A stretch of DNA of 64,000 nucleotides from Roseomonas aeriglobus (GTDB lineage Bacteria; Pseudomonadota; Alphaproteobacteria; Sphingomonadales; Sphingomonadaceae), in the NCBI GenBank assembly GCA_016937575.1, contig JAFHKN010000002.1:1674001-1738000 (forward strand), given 5' to 3'. Numbering within the stretch: the stretch's first letter is position 1; the number at the start of each line of letters is the position of its first letter. The notes under the pieces are model-generated. The model was not told the DNA's origin and did no database searches. It worked only from the letters and a program-made list of their open reading frames with translations. The translations under genes were made by a program, and so were the position numbers. Below are positions 1-8,374 of the stretch, piece after piece.

Positions 1-713
<713 letters not shown>

Positions 714-776
714 CTAGATAGAGGGTGGTTTTGCGGGGCGCCTCTAACGGTTCGCCGACCGAACGGCAACGTCGAT

Positions 777-801
777 GGAACCGCCCCGCCCGCCCCTTGT
801 T
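777..801 (+). promoter_or_regulatory. Candidate EcfG (general stress response) promoter
   Basis: GGAAC (777-781), 16 bases, then TGTT (798-801). The alphaproteobacterial EcfG consensus is GGAAC-N16/17-CGTT, so this matches the -35 perfectly and three of four -10 bases. It lies about 30 bases before the ATG at 833, which suits a short leader. This is inference from spacing and consensus only. Confidence 0.45.
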
Positions 802-832
802 GTGGAGGCGAACCGAAGGAAGGCGTCTGATC

Positions 833-1330
833 ATGGCGAACGACACTGCAAACGCTGGTAATCTGGACGTGGAATTCACGCCCGAAGCCGGTCTGGAAGA
901 CCGTTTCAACAACCGCGATGCCGAACAGGGCACGGCAACGACCGAGAAACTGCGCGGTGCCAAGCAACTGGTAAAGGACGAGGCCGGCAAGCTGACCGGC
1001 CAGGCCGGCGACAAGCTGCGCGCCTTCGCCGACGACGGAAAGGCGCGGGCGACCGGTGCGCTCGACGAACTGGCCAAGACGATCGAGGATGCGGCAACGA
1101 CCATCGACGAGAAGGTCGGTTCGCAGTTCGGCGGCTATGCCCGTTCGGCCTCGGGTGCCGTTACGAACTTCGCGGACACGCTGCGCGACAAGGACATCGA
1201 CGATCTGCTCGACGATGCCCGCGACTTCGTCCGCAAGTCGCCCGGCGTTGCGATCGGCGCGGCGGCGGCGGTGGGCTTCGTGCTCGCGCGTCTCGTCCAG
1301 TCGGGCATCGATGCCAACCGCGACGCCTGA
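833..1330 (+). CDS. YqjD/ElaB-like (DUF883-type) C-tail-anchored protein
   Basis: A 165-residue protein made mostly of charged amphipathic helix (EKLRGAKQLVKDEAGKLTG, repeated AK/DK-rich segments), followed by a C-terminal hydrophobic segment at about residues 139-157 (SPGVAIGAAAAVGFVLARL). This layout matches the ElaB/YqjD/DUF883 group, whose members are inner-membrane proteins anchored by a C-terminal helix; E. coli YqjD binds ribosomes in stationary phase. It is followed at 25 bases by a holin-type membrane protein, as yqjD is followed by yqjE in enterobacteria. The upstream EcfG-like box suggests stress induction. The family assignment rests on architecture and context rather than close identity. 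The ATG at 833 is chosen because upstream in-frame sequence overlaps the promoter. Confidence 0.75.
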   Translation: MANDTANAGNLDVEFTPEAGLEDRFNNRDAEQGTATTEKLRGAKQLVKDEAGKLTGQAGDKLRAFADDGKARATGALDELAKTIEDAATTIDEKVGSQFGGYARSASGAVTNFADTLRDKDIDDLLDDARDFVRKSPGVAIGAAAAVGFVLARLVQSGIDANRDA

Positions 1331-1355
1331 CGTCGGCATCGCGAGGGGGACTGGC

Positions 1356-1706
1356 ATGGCGGGATTGCCAAACGAGACGGAGATCGGCGTGGGCGTCGGT
1401 GACGCGATCGTACAGGTCGCCGAAGACGCGCGCGCCTACGCCCTGGCCCAGGTTGACGTCGCGAAGGCGGTCGCAAGCGCACGGTTACGGGCGGCGAAGT
1501 TCGGGCTGATCCTGGGCGTCGCCGCGGTCTTTCTTGCCGGATCGGCACTGACCGCGCTGCTCGTGGGGCTGATCCTGGCGCTCTCCACCCTGACCGGCCC
1601 CCTGCTCGCAACGGCGATCGTCACCGTCGCGGTGCTGGCGATCGCAGGTGTTCTGGGAACGATGGCAGCGTCCCGGCTGTCGCGAGCATTCGGAGGTGGC
1701 GCATGA
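1356..1706 (+). CDS. Phage-holin-superfamily (YqjE-like) membrane protein
   Basis: A 116-residue protein with a soluble N-terminal helix (residues 1-45) and two long hydrophobic segments at about 48-73 and 78-102, typical of the putative holin III / YqjE family. These are cellular membrane proteins despite the holin name, and no phage gene lies nearby. GAGGGGGA lies just ahead of the ATG. The stop overlaps the next start (ATGA at 1703-1706), so the two are probably translationally coupled. The exact role is unknown. Context with the flanking genes suggests an envelope or stress function. Confidence 0.75.
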   Translation: MAGLPNETEIGVGVGDAIVQVAEDARAYALAQVDVAKAVASARLRAAKFGLILGVAAVFLAGSALTALLVGLILALSTLTGPLLATAIVTVAVLAIAGVLGTMAASRLSRAFGGGA

Positions 1707-2023
1707 CCGAAGATGCCACCATCCTCGCTGCGCGTGCGCGCGCCCTGGCCGCCCGTGCGCGGCTCGACGCCTCGCTCGCGGTGGCAAAGCAGCGGCTGAA
1801 TCCCAAGTCACTGGCCGCGGATGCGGTCGGGACTGCCGCGGACAAGGCAAGCATGGCTGCGCAGACCAGCATCCAGGCCGTTCGCGAACGCCCTGCAATA
1901 GCCGCTGCCGTCGCGGGCGCCCTCGGCCTGGCCTTGGCGCACAAGCCACTGCTCGGCTGGGCTGCCGGATTGATCGGTCGCGACGATGCAACCGCGGCGC
2001 CCGACACGAGTTCAGAAATCTAA
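1703..2023 (+). CDS. Small YqjK-like protein
   Basis: A 106-residue Ala/Arg-rich helical protein with a single weak hydrophobic stretch near residues 70-90 (RPAIAAAVAGALGLALAHKP). Its start overlaps the stop of the preceding holin-type gene by four bases. Size, composition and position after a YqjD-like and a YqjE-like protein make it a counterpart of enterobacterial YqjK, but I see no diagnostic motif. Function unknown. Confidence 0.65.
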   Translation: MTEDATILAARARALAARARLDASLAVAKQRLNPKSLAADAVGTAADKASMAAQTSIQAVRERPAIAAAVAGALGLALAHKPLLGWAAGLIGRDDATAAPDTSSEI

Positions 2024-2042
2024 ATATCTGAAGGACATCATC

Positions 2043-2456
2043 ATGGCCGAAATTTCCAAGTCCGAAAAGACCAAGCCGGCCAAGCGTGCCAAGCTGGCCG
2101 ACGCGCGTGAAGCCGCGTTCGATCGCGCCAAGTCGGCCGTCCAGGGTCTCGAATCCAATCCCGTCGGGGTGCTCGTCGGCGGTCTAACCGTCGGCCTGAT
2201 CGCCGGTGCGCTGATTCCGCGCAGCGCGCAGGAGAAGAAGCTGCTCGGCACCGTCGGCAAGCGGCTGGCGGAGGGTGCCTCCGCCGCGCTCGTGGCCGCG
2301 CGCGAGACGGGCAAGGAACAGCTGAGCGGCGCCGTGCTTGGCCGTGACGCCGCACGGGAAAGCGCACGCAAGGTGTTCGACAGCGCACTGACCGCGGCAC
2401 GAACCGGCAAGACGAAGGCCGAAGACACGGTCGAGCGCGCCGCCGACGCCGTCTGA
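2043..2456 (+). CDS. DUF883-like membrane-associated protein
   Basis: A 137-residue, Lys/Ala/Glu-rich protein with one central hydrophobic segment at about residues 41-59 (NPVGVLVGGLTVGLIAGALI) followed by a long amphipathic helix with repeated AARETGK/ARESARK-type turns. The ATG at 2043 is preceded by GAAGGAC, and only 19 bases separate it from the previous stop, so it completes a four-gene operon. It resembles a second YqjD-type protein with the anchor moved to the middle. Role unknown; stress-related membrane association is an inference from the operon. Confidence 0.7.
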   Translation: MAEISKSEKTKPAKRAKLADAREAAFDRAKSAVQGLESNPVGVLVGGLTVGLIAGALIPRSAQEKKLLGTVGKRLAEGASAALVAARETGKEQLSGAVLGRDAARESARKVFDSALTAARTGKTKAEDTVERAADAV

Positions 2457-2461
2457 GTGCC

Positions 2462-2490
2462 TTGACCCCCGGGGATGTGCGGTTATCTGG
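2462..2490 (+). promoter_or_regulatory. Possible housekeeping promoter for the DUF4170 gene
   Basis: TTGACC (2462-2467), 17 bases, TATCTG (2485-2490), about 25 bases before the ATG at 2515. Spacing is ideal but the -10 is a weak match. Confidence 0.3.
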
Positions 2491-2514
2491 ACCGCGACAT
2501 TCCCGGGAGTTCCC

Positions 2515-2736
2515 ATGAGCAAGATGCATCTGGTGTTCGGCGGCCGCGTGACCGATCCGCGCACCCTCGATTTCGCCGACCTGTCGCAGATCGATATCGT
2601 CGGGATCTTTCCCGACTATGCCAGCGCGGAAAAGGCGTGGCGCGGCGCGGCGCAGAAGACCGTCGACGACGCCGAGATGAAATATGTCCTCGTCCATCTG
2701 CACCGGTTGCTCGAACCGGACATGCCGAGCGCATGA
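2515..2736 (+). CDS. DUF4170 domain-containing protein
   Basis: A 73-residue protein (MSKMHLVFGGRVTDPRTLDF at the start) that I recognise as the DUF4170 family, a small alphaproteobacterial domain containing the phrase YASAEKAWRGAAQKTVDDAEM and a C-terminal VHLHRLLEP. Members are stand-alone proteins of this size, so it is complete. GGGAG precedes the ATG. It converges with hflX, with 20 bases between the stops. No biochemical function is known to me. Confidence 0.85.
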   Translation: MSKMHLVFGGRVTDPRTLDFADLSQIDIVGIFPDYASAEKAWRGAAQKTVDDAEMKYVLVHLHRLLEPDMPSA

Positions 2737-2756
2737 AGCGATCGACGGGCGGCGTG

Positions 2757-4061
2757 TTAGGCGCCGCCCGTTTCTTCGCGGGCCAAAAAGCGATCATGGT
2801 CCTTTGGCGAGAGCCTGACGTCGTAGTGCGCCTGCTCGCCCGCGATCGCCTGCCCCAGGACTTCGCCGTGTTGATGCAGCCACGCCGCACCTGCACCATC
2901 GCCGGCGTCCAGCGTGATCGTATAGCGGCGGTGGCCGGCGGTCAGCAGCGCCGAAATCGTCGATAGCAGCGAATCGAGCCCCTCCCCGGTCAGTGCCGAA
3001 ATCGGGACGACATCCTCGCGGCGCGACGCTTCGACGAGCAGGTCCTCGCGGGCTTCACCATCGAGCAGATCGAGCTTGTTCCACGCCTCGATGCGCGGCG
3101 TGTGCTCTTCGACACCGATATCCGCCAGCACCCCCTCGACATCCGCTTTCTGCGCCGCGCTGTCGGGATGCGCCACGTCCCGGACGTGGACGAGCAGGTC
3201 GGCCGAGACGACCTCCTCCAGCGTTGCCTTGAACGCGGCGACAAGCTGTGTCGGCAATTCGGAAACGAACCCGACCGTGTCGGACAGGATCGCCTTGTCG
3301 ATGCCGGGCAACGAGATTTGCCGCAAGGTCGGGTCGAGCGTCGCGAACAGGAGATTTTCCGCCATGACGTCGCTGCCGCTCAGGCGATTAAACAGCGTCG
3401 ACTTGCCGGCATTGGTATAGCCGACCAGCGCGATCACCGGCCACGGCGCGCGCTGGCGCCGCTCCCGATGGAGCCCGCGTGTACGACTGACCTGGTCCAG
3501 TTCGCGGCGCAGGCGCGCCATCCGATCGCGGATCAGGCGACGGTCGGCCTCGATCTGGGTTTCACCGGGGCCGCCCAGGAAGCCGAAGCCGCCGCGCTGG
3601 CGCTCGAGGTGCGTCCAGCTGCGCACCAGGCGGCCGGCCTGATAATCGAGGTGGGCGAGCTCGACCTGCAACCGTCCTTCGGCAGTGCGCGCCCGTTCGC
3701 CGAAGATTTCGAGAATCAGTCCGGTGCGGTCGATGACCTTGCAGCCGAGCGCGGTCTCGAGATTGCGTTGCTGCACCGGTGTCAGGCTGGCGTCGAACAC
3801 CGCGAGCGTCAGCTCGTCCGCCTTTACGGCGTCCGCCAGCTGCTCGACCTGACCACTGCCGATCAGCGTCGCCGGCTTAGGCGCGCGGACACGGTAGGCG
3901 ATCTTGTGCGCGACCTGGACGCCGATCGCGAGCGCCAACCCCGCCGTTTCCTCGAGACGCGCGTCGGCATCGCGCGCCGCGCCGCCCTGGTCAGGCAGGA
4001 CGACGACGGCGCGGGCGCCGCGTGCGAAATCCTCTTGGTCGCGATCGAAACCCGTCGACAT
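2757..4061 (-). CDS. hflX: GTPase HflX
   Basis: A 434-residue ribosome-associated GTPase; HflX splits stalled or heat-damaged ribosomes into subunits. The N-terminal HflX domain occupies residues 1-200, with the GGPGETQIEADRR linker and a basic coiled region. The G domain starts with Walker A GYTNAGKST near residue 214, then DTVGF (G3) and NKLD (G4) near 328. The C-terminal ~70 residues are the usual tail. Its ATG shares one base with the hfq stop (TGATG at 4059-4063), so translation is coupled to hfq as in the common hfq-hflX pair. It is the last gene of the ntr operon here. Confidence 0.95.
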   Translation of the reverse strand: MSTGFDRDQEDFARGARAVVVLPDQGGAARDADARLEETAGLALAIGVQVAHKIAYRVRAPKPATLIGSGQVEQLADAVKADELTLAVFDASLTPVQQRNLETALGCKVIDRTGLILEIFGERARTAEGRLQVELAHLDYQAGRLVRSWTHLERQRGGFGFLGGPGETQIEADRRLIRDRMARLRRELDQVSRTRGLHRERRQRAPWPVIALVGYTNAGKSTLFNRLSGSDVMAENLLFATLDPTLRQISLPGIDKAILSDTVGFVSELPTQLVAAFKATLEEVVSADLLVHVRDVAHPDSAAQKADVEGVLADIGVEEHTPRIEAWNKLDLLDGEAREDLLVEASRREDVVPISALTGEGLDSLLSTISALLTAGHRRYTITLDAGDGAGAAWLHQHGEVLGQAIAGEQAHYDVRLSPKDHDRFLAREETGGA

Positions 4062-4549
4062 CAGGCCCCTTCGGACGCCTGTTCGTCGGCCAGGTTGAGC
4101 GGGTTGGCCGGCTGAATGGTGGAAACGGCGTGCTTGTAGACAAGCTGCGCCATGCCCTCACGCTGCAACAGCATGCAGAACAGGTCGAATGCGGCGATGC
4201 CCCCTTGGAGCATTACGCCGTTGACCAGAAACATGGTCACGCTTTCTTCCTGCTTGCGCACCGCGTTCAGAAAAATTTCCTGGAGGCCCGGGTTTCTCGA
4301 CGCGGAGTCGCCGATCGTCTCGACAATGCCAGCGACGTCGAGCGGACCCGACGGCATGATCGTCGAGATCGCATGCTTGTATATCAGCTGCGACTGGCCA
4401 TCGCGGCGCAGCAGGACGGAGAAATTGTCGAACCAGGTCACGATGCCCTGGAGCTTGACGCCCTTGACGAGGAACATCGTCACCGGGGTCTTCGACTTGC
4501 GGAGAGCGTTGAGGAACAGGTCCTGAAGCGAGGTCTGTTTTTCAGCCAT
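4061..4549 (-). CDS. hfq: Double-domain RNA chaperone Hfq (two tandem Sm-like domains)
   Basis: Hfq normally forms hexamers of ~80 residues that pair sRNAs with mRNAs. This 162-residue protein contains two complete Hfq domains: residues 7-70 ([13 protein letters not shown]... YKHAIST) and residues 88-151 ([13 protein letters not shown]... YKHAVST). They are spaced by exactly 81 residues, with a short linker. Both keep the Sm1 segment (VTMFLV[KN]GVxLQG) and the Sm2 YKH motif at 57-59 and 138-140. The second copy is more diverged in the middle ([14 protein letters not shown]). The ATG at 4549 is chosen because AAGGACAG precedes it and it opens with canonical Hfq residues; in-frame codons further upstream read as non-coding. 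A trimer of double units would rebuild a six-fold ring. Tandem Hfq has been noted in other sphingomonads; I am confident of the duplication itself. Confidence 0.95.
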   Translation of the reverse strand: MAEKQTSLQDLFLNALRKSKTPVTMFLVKGVKLQGIVTWFDNFSVLLRRDGQSQLIYKHAISTIMPSGPLDVAGIVETIGDSASRNPGLQEIFLNAVRKQEESVTMFLVNGVMLQGGIAAFDLFCMLLQREGMAQLVYKHAVSTIQPANPLNLADEQASEGA

Positions 4550-4703
4550 CGTCTGTCCTTGCTTTTGGCGGGAGTTGCCCGCTGGGCGCCGCTGAACCGG
4601 CGTCGTTTCCGCGTGCCCCCTCGGCACACGGTTACGACAATCTAGGCGGCGGGTTGTTCCACGTCCAGCGCGACGGCGTCCGATCCGTCCCCGTCAGGGA
4701 ACG

Positions 4704-6077
4704 TCAGTCTTCTCGTGTCTCGGTGATTCCCAGCAGCTTCAGCTTCCGGTGCAATGCAGACCGCTCCATCCCGATGAAGCTCGCAGTCCGGCTGATATTG
4801 CCCGAAAAGCGCCGGATCTGGACGCGCAGATATTCGCGTTCGAAACTCTCCCGCGCTTCGCGCAAGGGGGCGCCCATGATCGCGGCCGAACCGCCGCCCT
4901 CGCCGTCCCCGCGCCCCAGCACTTCGGGCGGGAGCAGGTCGAGGTCGATGCGGCCGATGCGATTGCCGGGCGCAAGGATGATCGTCCGCTCGACGACATT
5001 GCGCAACTGGCGCACGTTGCCCGGCCATTCGTAGCTTTGCAGCGCGACCATCGCGTCGGGGGCGACTTCGGGCGTGGGCACGCGGCGTTCGGCGGCATAA
5101 TGGGCGACGAAATGCTCGACGAGCGCGGGAATATCCTCCCGCCGTTCGGACAGCGGCGGGATCACGACCGGCACGACATTCAGGCGATAATACAGGTCTT
5201 CGCGGAAACGCCCCTCCGCGATTTCGTCCTGCAGATCGCGCGCGGTGGCCGATACGACGCGAACGTCGACCTTCACCACACGTGTGCCACCGACGCGGGT
5301 GAAGCTCTGATCGGTCAGCACGCGCAGGATGCGCGCCTGGGTCGCGACCGGCATGTCGGCAATCTCGTCGAGGAACAGCGTGCCGCCGTGCGCCTGCTCG
5401 AGCAGGCCAGGGCGGACGAGGTCGCCCCCCTCCTCTACGCCGAACAATTCTTCCTCGACGCGTTCGGGCGTCATGCGTGCGGCGCTGACGATGACGAACG
5501 GCGCGTTGGCGCGACCCGACCAGCCGTGGAGCAGGCGGGCGGCGACTTCCTTGCCCACGCCCGCGCTGCCCGAGATCAGCACGCGACTGCCGGTCGATGC
5601 CACTCGCTTCAGCGTCGCACGGACGGCGTTGATCGCGGTCGAACTGCCGGTCAGATCGTCCTCGCGCCCCGCCGAGGCGCGCAGCGAGGCGATCTCGCGC
5701 CGCAACCGCTCGGTCTCGGTCGCGCGTTCGACCAGAAGCAGCAGGCGTTCGGCCTCGAACGGCTTTTCGATGAAGTCGGACGCCCCGCGGCGGATCGCGG
5801 CGACCGCGGTGTCAATGTTGCCATGGCCGGAGATGACGAGGACCGGGATCGACGGGTCCCGCCGCTTGATCTCGTCGAGGAGGTCGAGGCCGTCGAGGCG
5901 CGAGCCCTGCAGCCAGACGTCGAGCAGCACCAGGCTGGGCCGCCGCGTCGCGATCGCCTCCAGCGCGGCATCGCTGTCGGCGGCGAGGCGCGTGTCATAG
6001 CCCTCGTCCTCCAGCACGCCGGCGACCAGTTCGCGGATGTCATATTCGTCGTCGACAACGAGGATGTCGATACTCAT
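4704..6077 (-). CDS. ntrX: Response regulator NtrX, lacking the sigma-54 contact motif
   Basis: NtrX is the partner regulator of the membrane kinase NtrY, linked to nitrogen, redox and envelope control in alphaproteobacteria. The 457 residues comprise a receiver domain (1-120, acidic pair D9/D10, phospho-acceptor D53, KPFE), an AAA+ domain (about 145-370) with a slightly unusual Walker A (GSAGVGKE) and FLDEIAD Walker B, and a C-terminal Fis-type helix-turn-helix (about 410-450). The GAFTGA loop that contacts sigma-54 is absent: the position reads ELFGVEEGGDLVRPG. It therefore probably does not activate sigma-54 directly. It overlaps ntrY by four bases (ATGA). Confidence 0.95.
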   Translation of the reverse strand: MSIDILVVDDEYDIRELVAGVLEDEGYDTRLAADSDAALEAIATRRPSLVLLDVWLQGSRLDGLDLLDEIKRRDPSIPVLVISGHGNIDTAVAAIRRGASDFIEKPFEAERLLLLVERATETERLRREIASLRASAGREDDLTGSSTAINAVRATLKRVASTGSRVLISGSAGVGKEVAARLLHGWSGRANAPFVIVSAARMTPERVEEELFGVEEGGDLVRPGLLEQAHGGTLFLDEIADMPVATQARILRVLTDQSFTRVGGTRVVKVDVRVVSATARDLQDEIAEGRFREDLYYRLNVVPVVIPPLSERREDIPALVEHFVAHYAAERRVPTPEVAPDAMVALQSYEWPGNVRQLRNVVERTIILAPGNRIGRIDLDLLPPEVLGRGDGEGGGSAAIMGAPLREARESFEREYLRVQIRRFSGNISRTASFIGMERSALHRKLKLLGITETRED

Positions 6078-8356
6078 TGGGAATTCCGATTTCGGGTCAA
6101 CATGGCAGGACTGGGGTCGGATGCGTCGTCGGGCGCATTCGGGTCGGCGAGGCTCGACAGCGTGCCGGCATCGAACGCCAGCGTCACCACGGTCCCGCCG
6201 CCGGGGCGATCGGTGAAGTGCATGGCGCCGAAATGCTCCTCGACGATCTTCTTGACGATGGCGAGGCCCAGGCCGGTGCCCCGCGCGCGGGTCGTCATAT
6301 ACGGTTCGACAATGCGGTCGCGCTCGACGGGCAGGCCGATGCCATTGTCCGAAATCTGAACGCCGACGCTGCGCCCGGCGGTCAGGACCAGCGTGATCTC
6401 GCCGGTCGGCAGGTCATCGCCCGTCCGCGCCTCGATCGCTTCGACCGCGTTCTTGACGAGGTTCGTCAGCGCCTGGCCGATCTGGCGGCGGTCGCAGACC
6501 AGGGTCGGGGCCGGATCCTGGTAGATCAACGCGAAGCGGATCGCGGGATGCGCGACCTCGTGCAAGAACACCGCCTGCCGTGCGAGGTCGACCAGTGATT
6601 CCTCGCGGAACACGGGCTTGGGCATCCGCGCGAAAGACGAGAATTCATCGACCATCCGGCGCAGGTCGCCGACCTGTCGAACGATCGTGTCGGTCAGGCG
6701 GCCGAAGGTCGTATCGCCCTCCGGCGCCAGCTTGCCGTATCGCCGCTGAAGACGTTCGGCGGCGAGCTGGATCGGCGTGAGCGGGTTCTTGATCTCGTGC
6801 GCGATTCGACGCGCGACGTCGGACCAGGCGGCACGACGCTGGTCGATCAGCTGCTGGGTGATATCGTCGAACGTCAGGACATTGCCGTCGTCGTCGCGGG
6901 TGATCTTCACCGCCAGCGTGCGCGCTTCGCCGCTGGCGTTGATCTGAACGACACCCTCGCGTGCGCCGCTGGCCAGCAGCGAATCGAGCTCGGGGGACAC
7001 GGTCGCGAGCGGGCGCCCGACGACATTGGCGCCGGGTGCGATAAGAGCCAGGGCCGAACTGTTGACGAGGCGGACGGTCCGCTCGTCACCGACCGCGACC
7101 ACCCCCGCGGTCACGCCCGACATCACCGCCTCGATCAGCGCGCGGCGGCTTTCCGATTCGGCATTGGCTTCGACCAGTGCACTGGTCTGCGCCTGCAGGC
7201 GACCGGTCATGCGGTTGAACGCGTCGCCGAGCGCGCCGACCTCGTCCGACACCGCCTTGAGCGGGACCCGCGTCGACAGGTCGCCCCCCGCGACCCGCTC
7301 GGCCGCATGCACGAGCTCGTCGATCGGGCGGACGAGCCGGTCGGCGACCGCGAGCGCGATCCAGGTCGCCAGCGCCACGATCAGCAGCGCGACGCCGAAC
7401 AGGACCGCGTTGAACTGCAATTGCAGGAGCCGGGCCCGCGACTGAAGCGCCGAATAGTCGGACAACAGCTGTTCGGCGCTGCCACTCTGCGCGTTGAGGA
7501 AGTCGACGTTGAACGGAGTCGCGACATAGAGGAACAGCCGCTTCGACCGATCGATCGGGGTGATCACCCAGATCAGCTTGTCGTCGAAGTTGATGAACGG
7601 CTTGTCGTCCTTCAGCCGGTTGAGCGTATCGCCCGCAACGCGCCGGGCGAAACTTGGCGGATCGGGATAATCGAAGCCGAAGATCGCCTCGACACTCTGG
7701 CCGTCCTGCACCCGGAAGACGAGCGACTGCCGCAAGTTGCGCCAATAGGTCTGTTCGAGCACGAAGCGTTGGAACTCCGGCGACCCTGCCGGCGCCTGCG
7801 GGTACCAACGCCGGATGTCCTTCGCCATCGACACGGCTTCACCGGTCCAGCGCTCGGCGACGACCTTCTGGCCTTCGCGGGCCAGATCCAGGGTGCTGTT
7901 GAAGGCGCCAACCGCGCGCTCCGACCCCCAGAGCTGGACGCCCGACTGGAACATGATCGACGCCGCGACCACGGTCAGGACGATCGGGATGCTCGCCATC
8001 AGGGAGAACACGGCGACCAGCCGGACGTGGAGCCGCCCCTTGCCCGCGATCGACGCGCGCGATGCGCGGCGGATCGCGATGCGCCGGCCGATCAGGACGA
8101 TCAGGACCACCGCCGGGATCAGATTGGCAGTCAGCATGGCCGCTGCCATCGTCGGGCTGAACAGCGCCTTCGACGCGCTGGTCGCCGCGATGATCCGCCA
8201 ACTGGCGACCGCGACCGCCACCATGACCGCGATGACGGCGAATTCTATTGCGGGTGTAACGGCGAACCGCCGAAAGGGCGTTGCAGGCTCGTCGATCGGC
8301 AATGCCGCAACAGTCATCGTTGCGCGCTTACACCCGGACTGTTGCCGAGAAAACAC
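6074..8356 (-). CDS. ntrY: Nitrogen regulation sensor histidine kinase NtrY
   Basis: A 760-residue membrane kinase. Hydrophobic segments lie near residues 36-56, 73-91, 110-135 and 313-337, with a periplasmic sensor region between the last two. A HAMP domain (RLVRPIDELVHAAERVAGGD), a PAS domain (about 405-495), the H-box with H520 in [19 protein letters not shown] and an ATPase domain with DNGIGLP and GTGLGLAIV follow. This is the classical NtrY layout. The start is uncertain: ATG at 8356 (18 bases after the ntrC stop) or the internal ATG at 8317, which opens MTVAALPIDEP; neither has a strong ribosome-binding site. It phosphorylates NtrX, encoded immediately downstream. Confidence 0.94.
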   Translation of the reverse strand: MFSRQQSGCKRATMTVAALPIDEPATPFRRFAVTPAIEFAVIAVMVAVAVASWRIIAATSASKALFSPTMAAAMLTANLIPAVVLIVLIGRRIAIRRASRASIAGKGRLHVRLVAVFSLMASIPIVLTVVAASIMFQSGVQLWGSERAVGAFNSTLDLAREGQKVVAERWTGEAVSMAKDIRRWYPQAPAGSPEFQRFVLEQTYWRNLRQSLVFRVQDGQSVEAIFGFDYPDPPSFARRVAGDTLNRLKDDKPFINFDDKLIWVITPIDRSKRLFLYVATPFNVDFLNAQSGSAEQLLSDYSALQSRARLLQLQFNAVLFGVALLIVALATWIALAVADRLVRPIDELVHAAERVAGGDLSTRVPLKAVSDEVGALGDAFNRMTGRLQAQTSALVEANAESESRRALIEAVMSGVTAGVVAVGDERTVRLVNSSALALIAPGANVVGRPLATVSPELDSLLASGAREGVVQINASGEARTLAVKITRDDDGNVLTFDDITQQLIDQRRAAWSDVARRIAHEIKNPLTPIQLAAERLQRRYGKLAPEGDTTFGRLTDTIVRQVGDLRRMVDEFSSFARMPKPVFREESLVDLARQAVFLHEVAHPAIRFALIYQDPAPTLVCDRRQIGQALTNLVKNAVEAIEARTGDDLPTGEITLVLTAGRSVGVQISDNGIGLPVERDRIVEPYMTTRARGTGLGLAIVKKIVEEHFGAMHFTDRPGGGTVVTLAFDAGTLSSLADPNAPDDASDPSPAMLTRNRNSQ

Positions 8357-8374
8357 ATATTTTGATCGACCGCA

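Noticed and set aside
1356..1706. Holin-type protein as sign of a prophage
   Set aside because: The holin family name is shared with cellular YqjE proteins; there are no integrase, capsid or lysis genes nearby.
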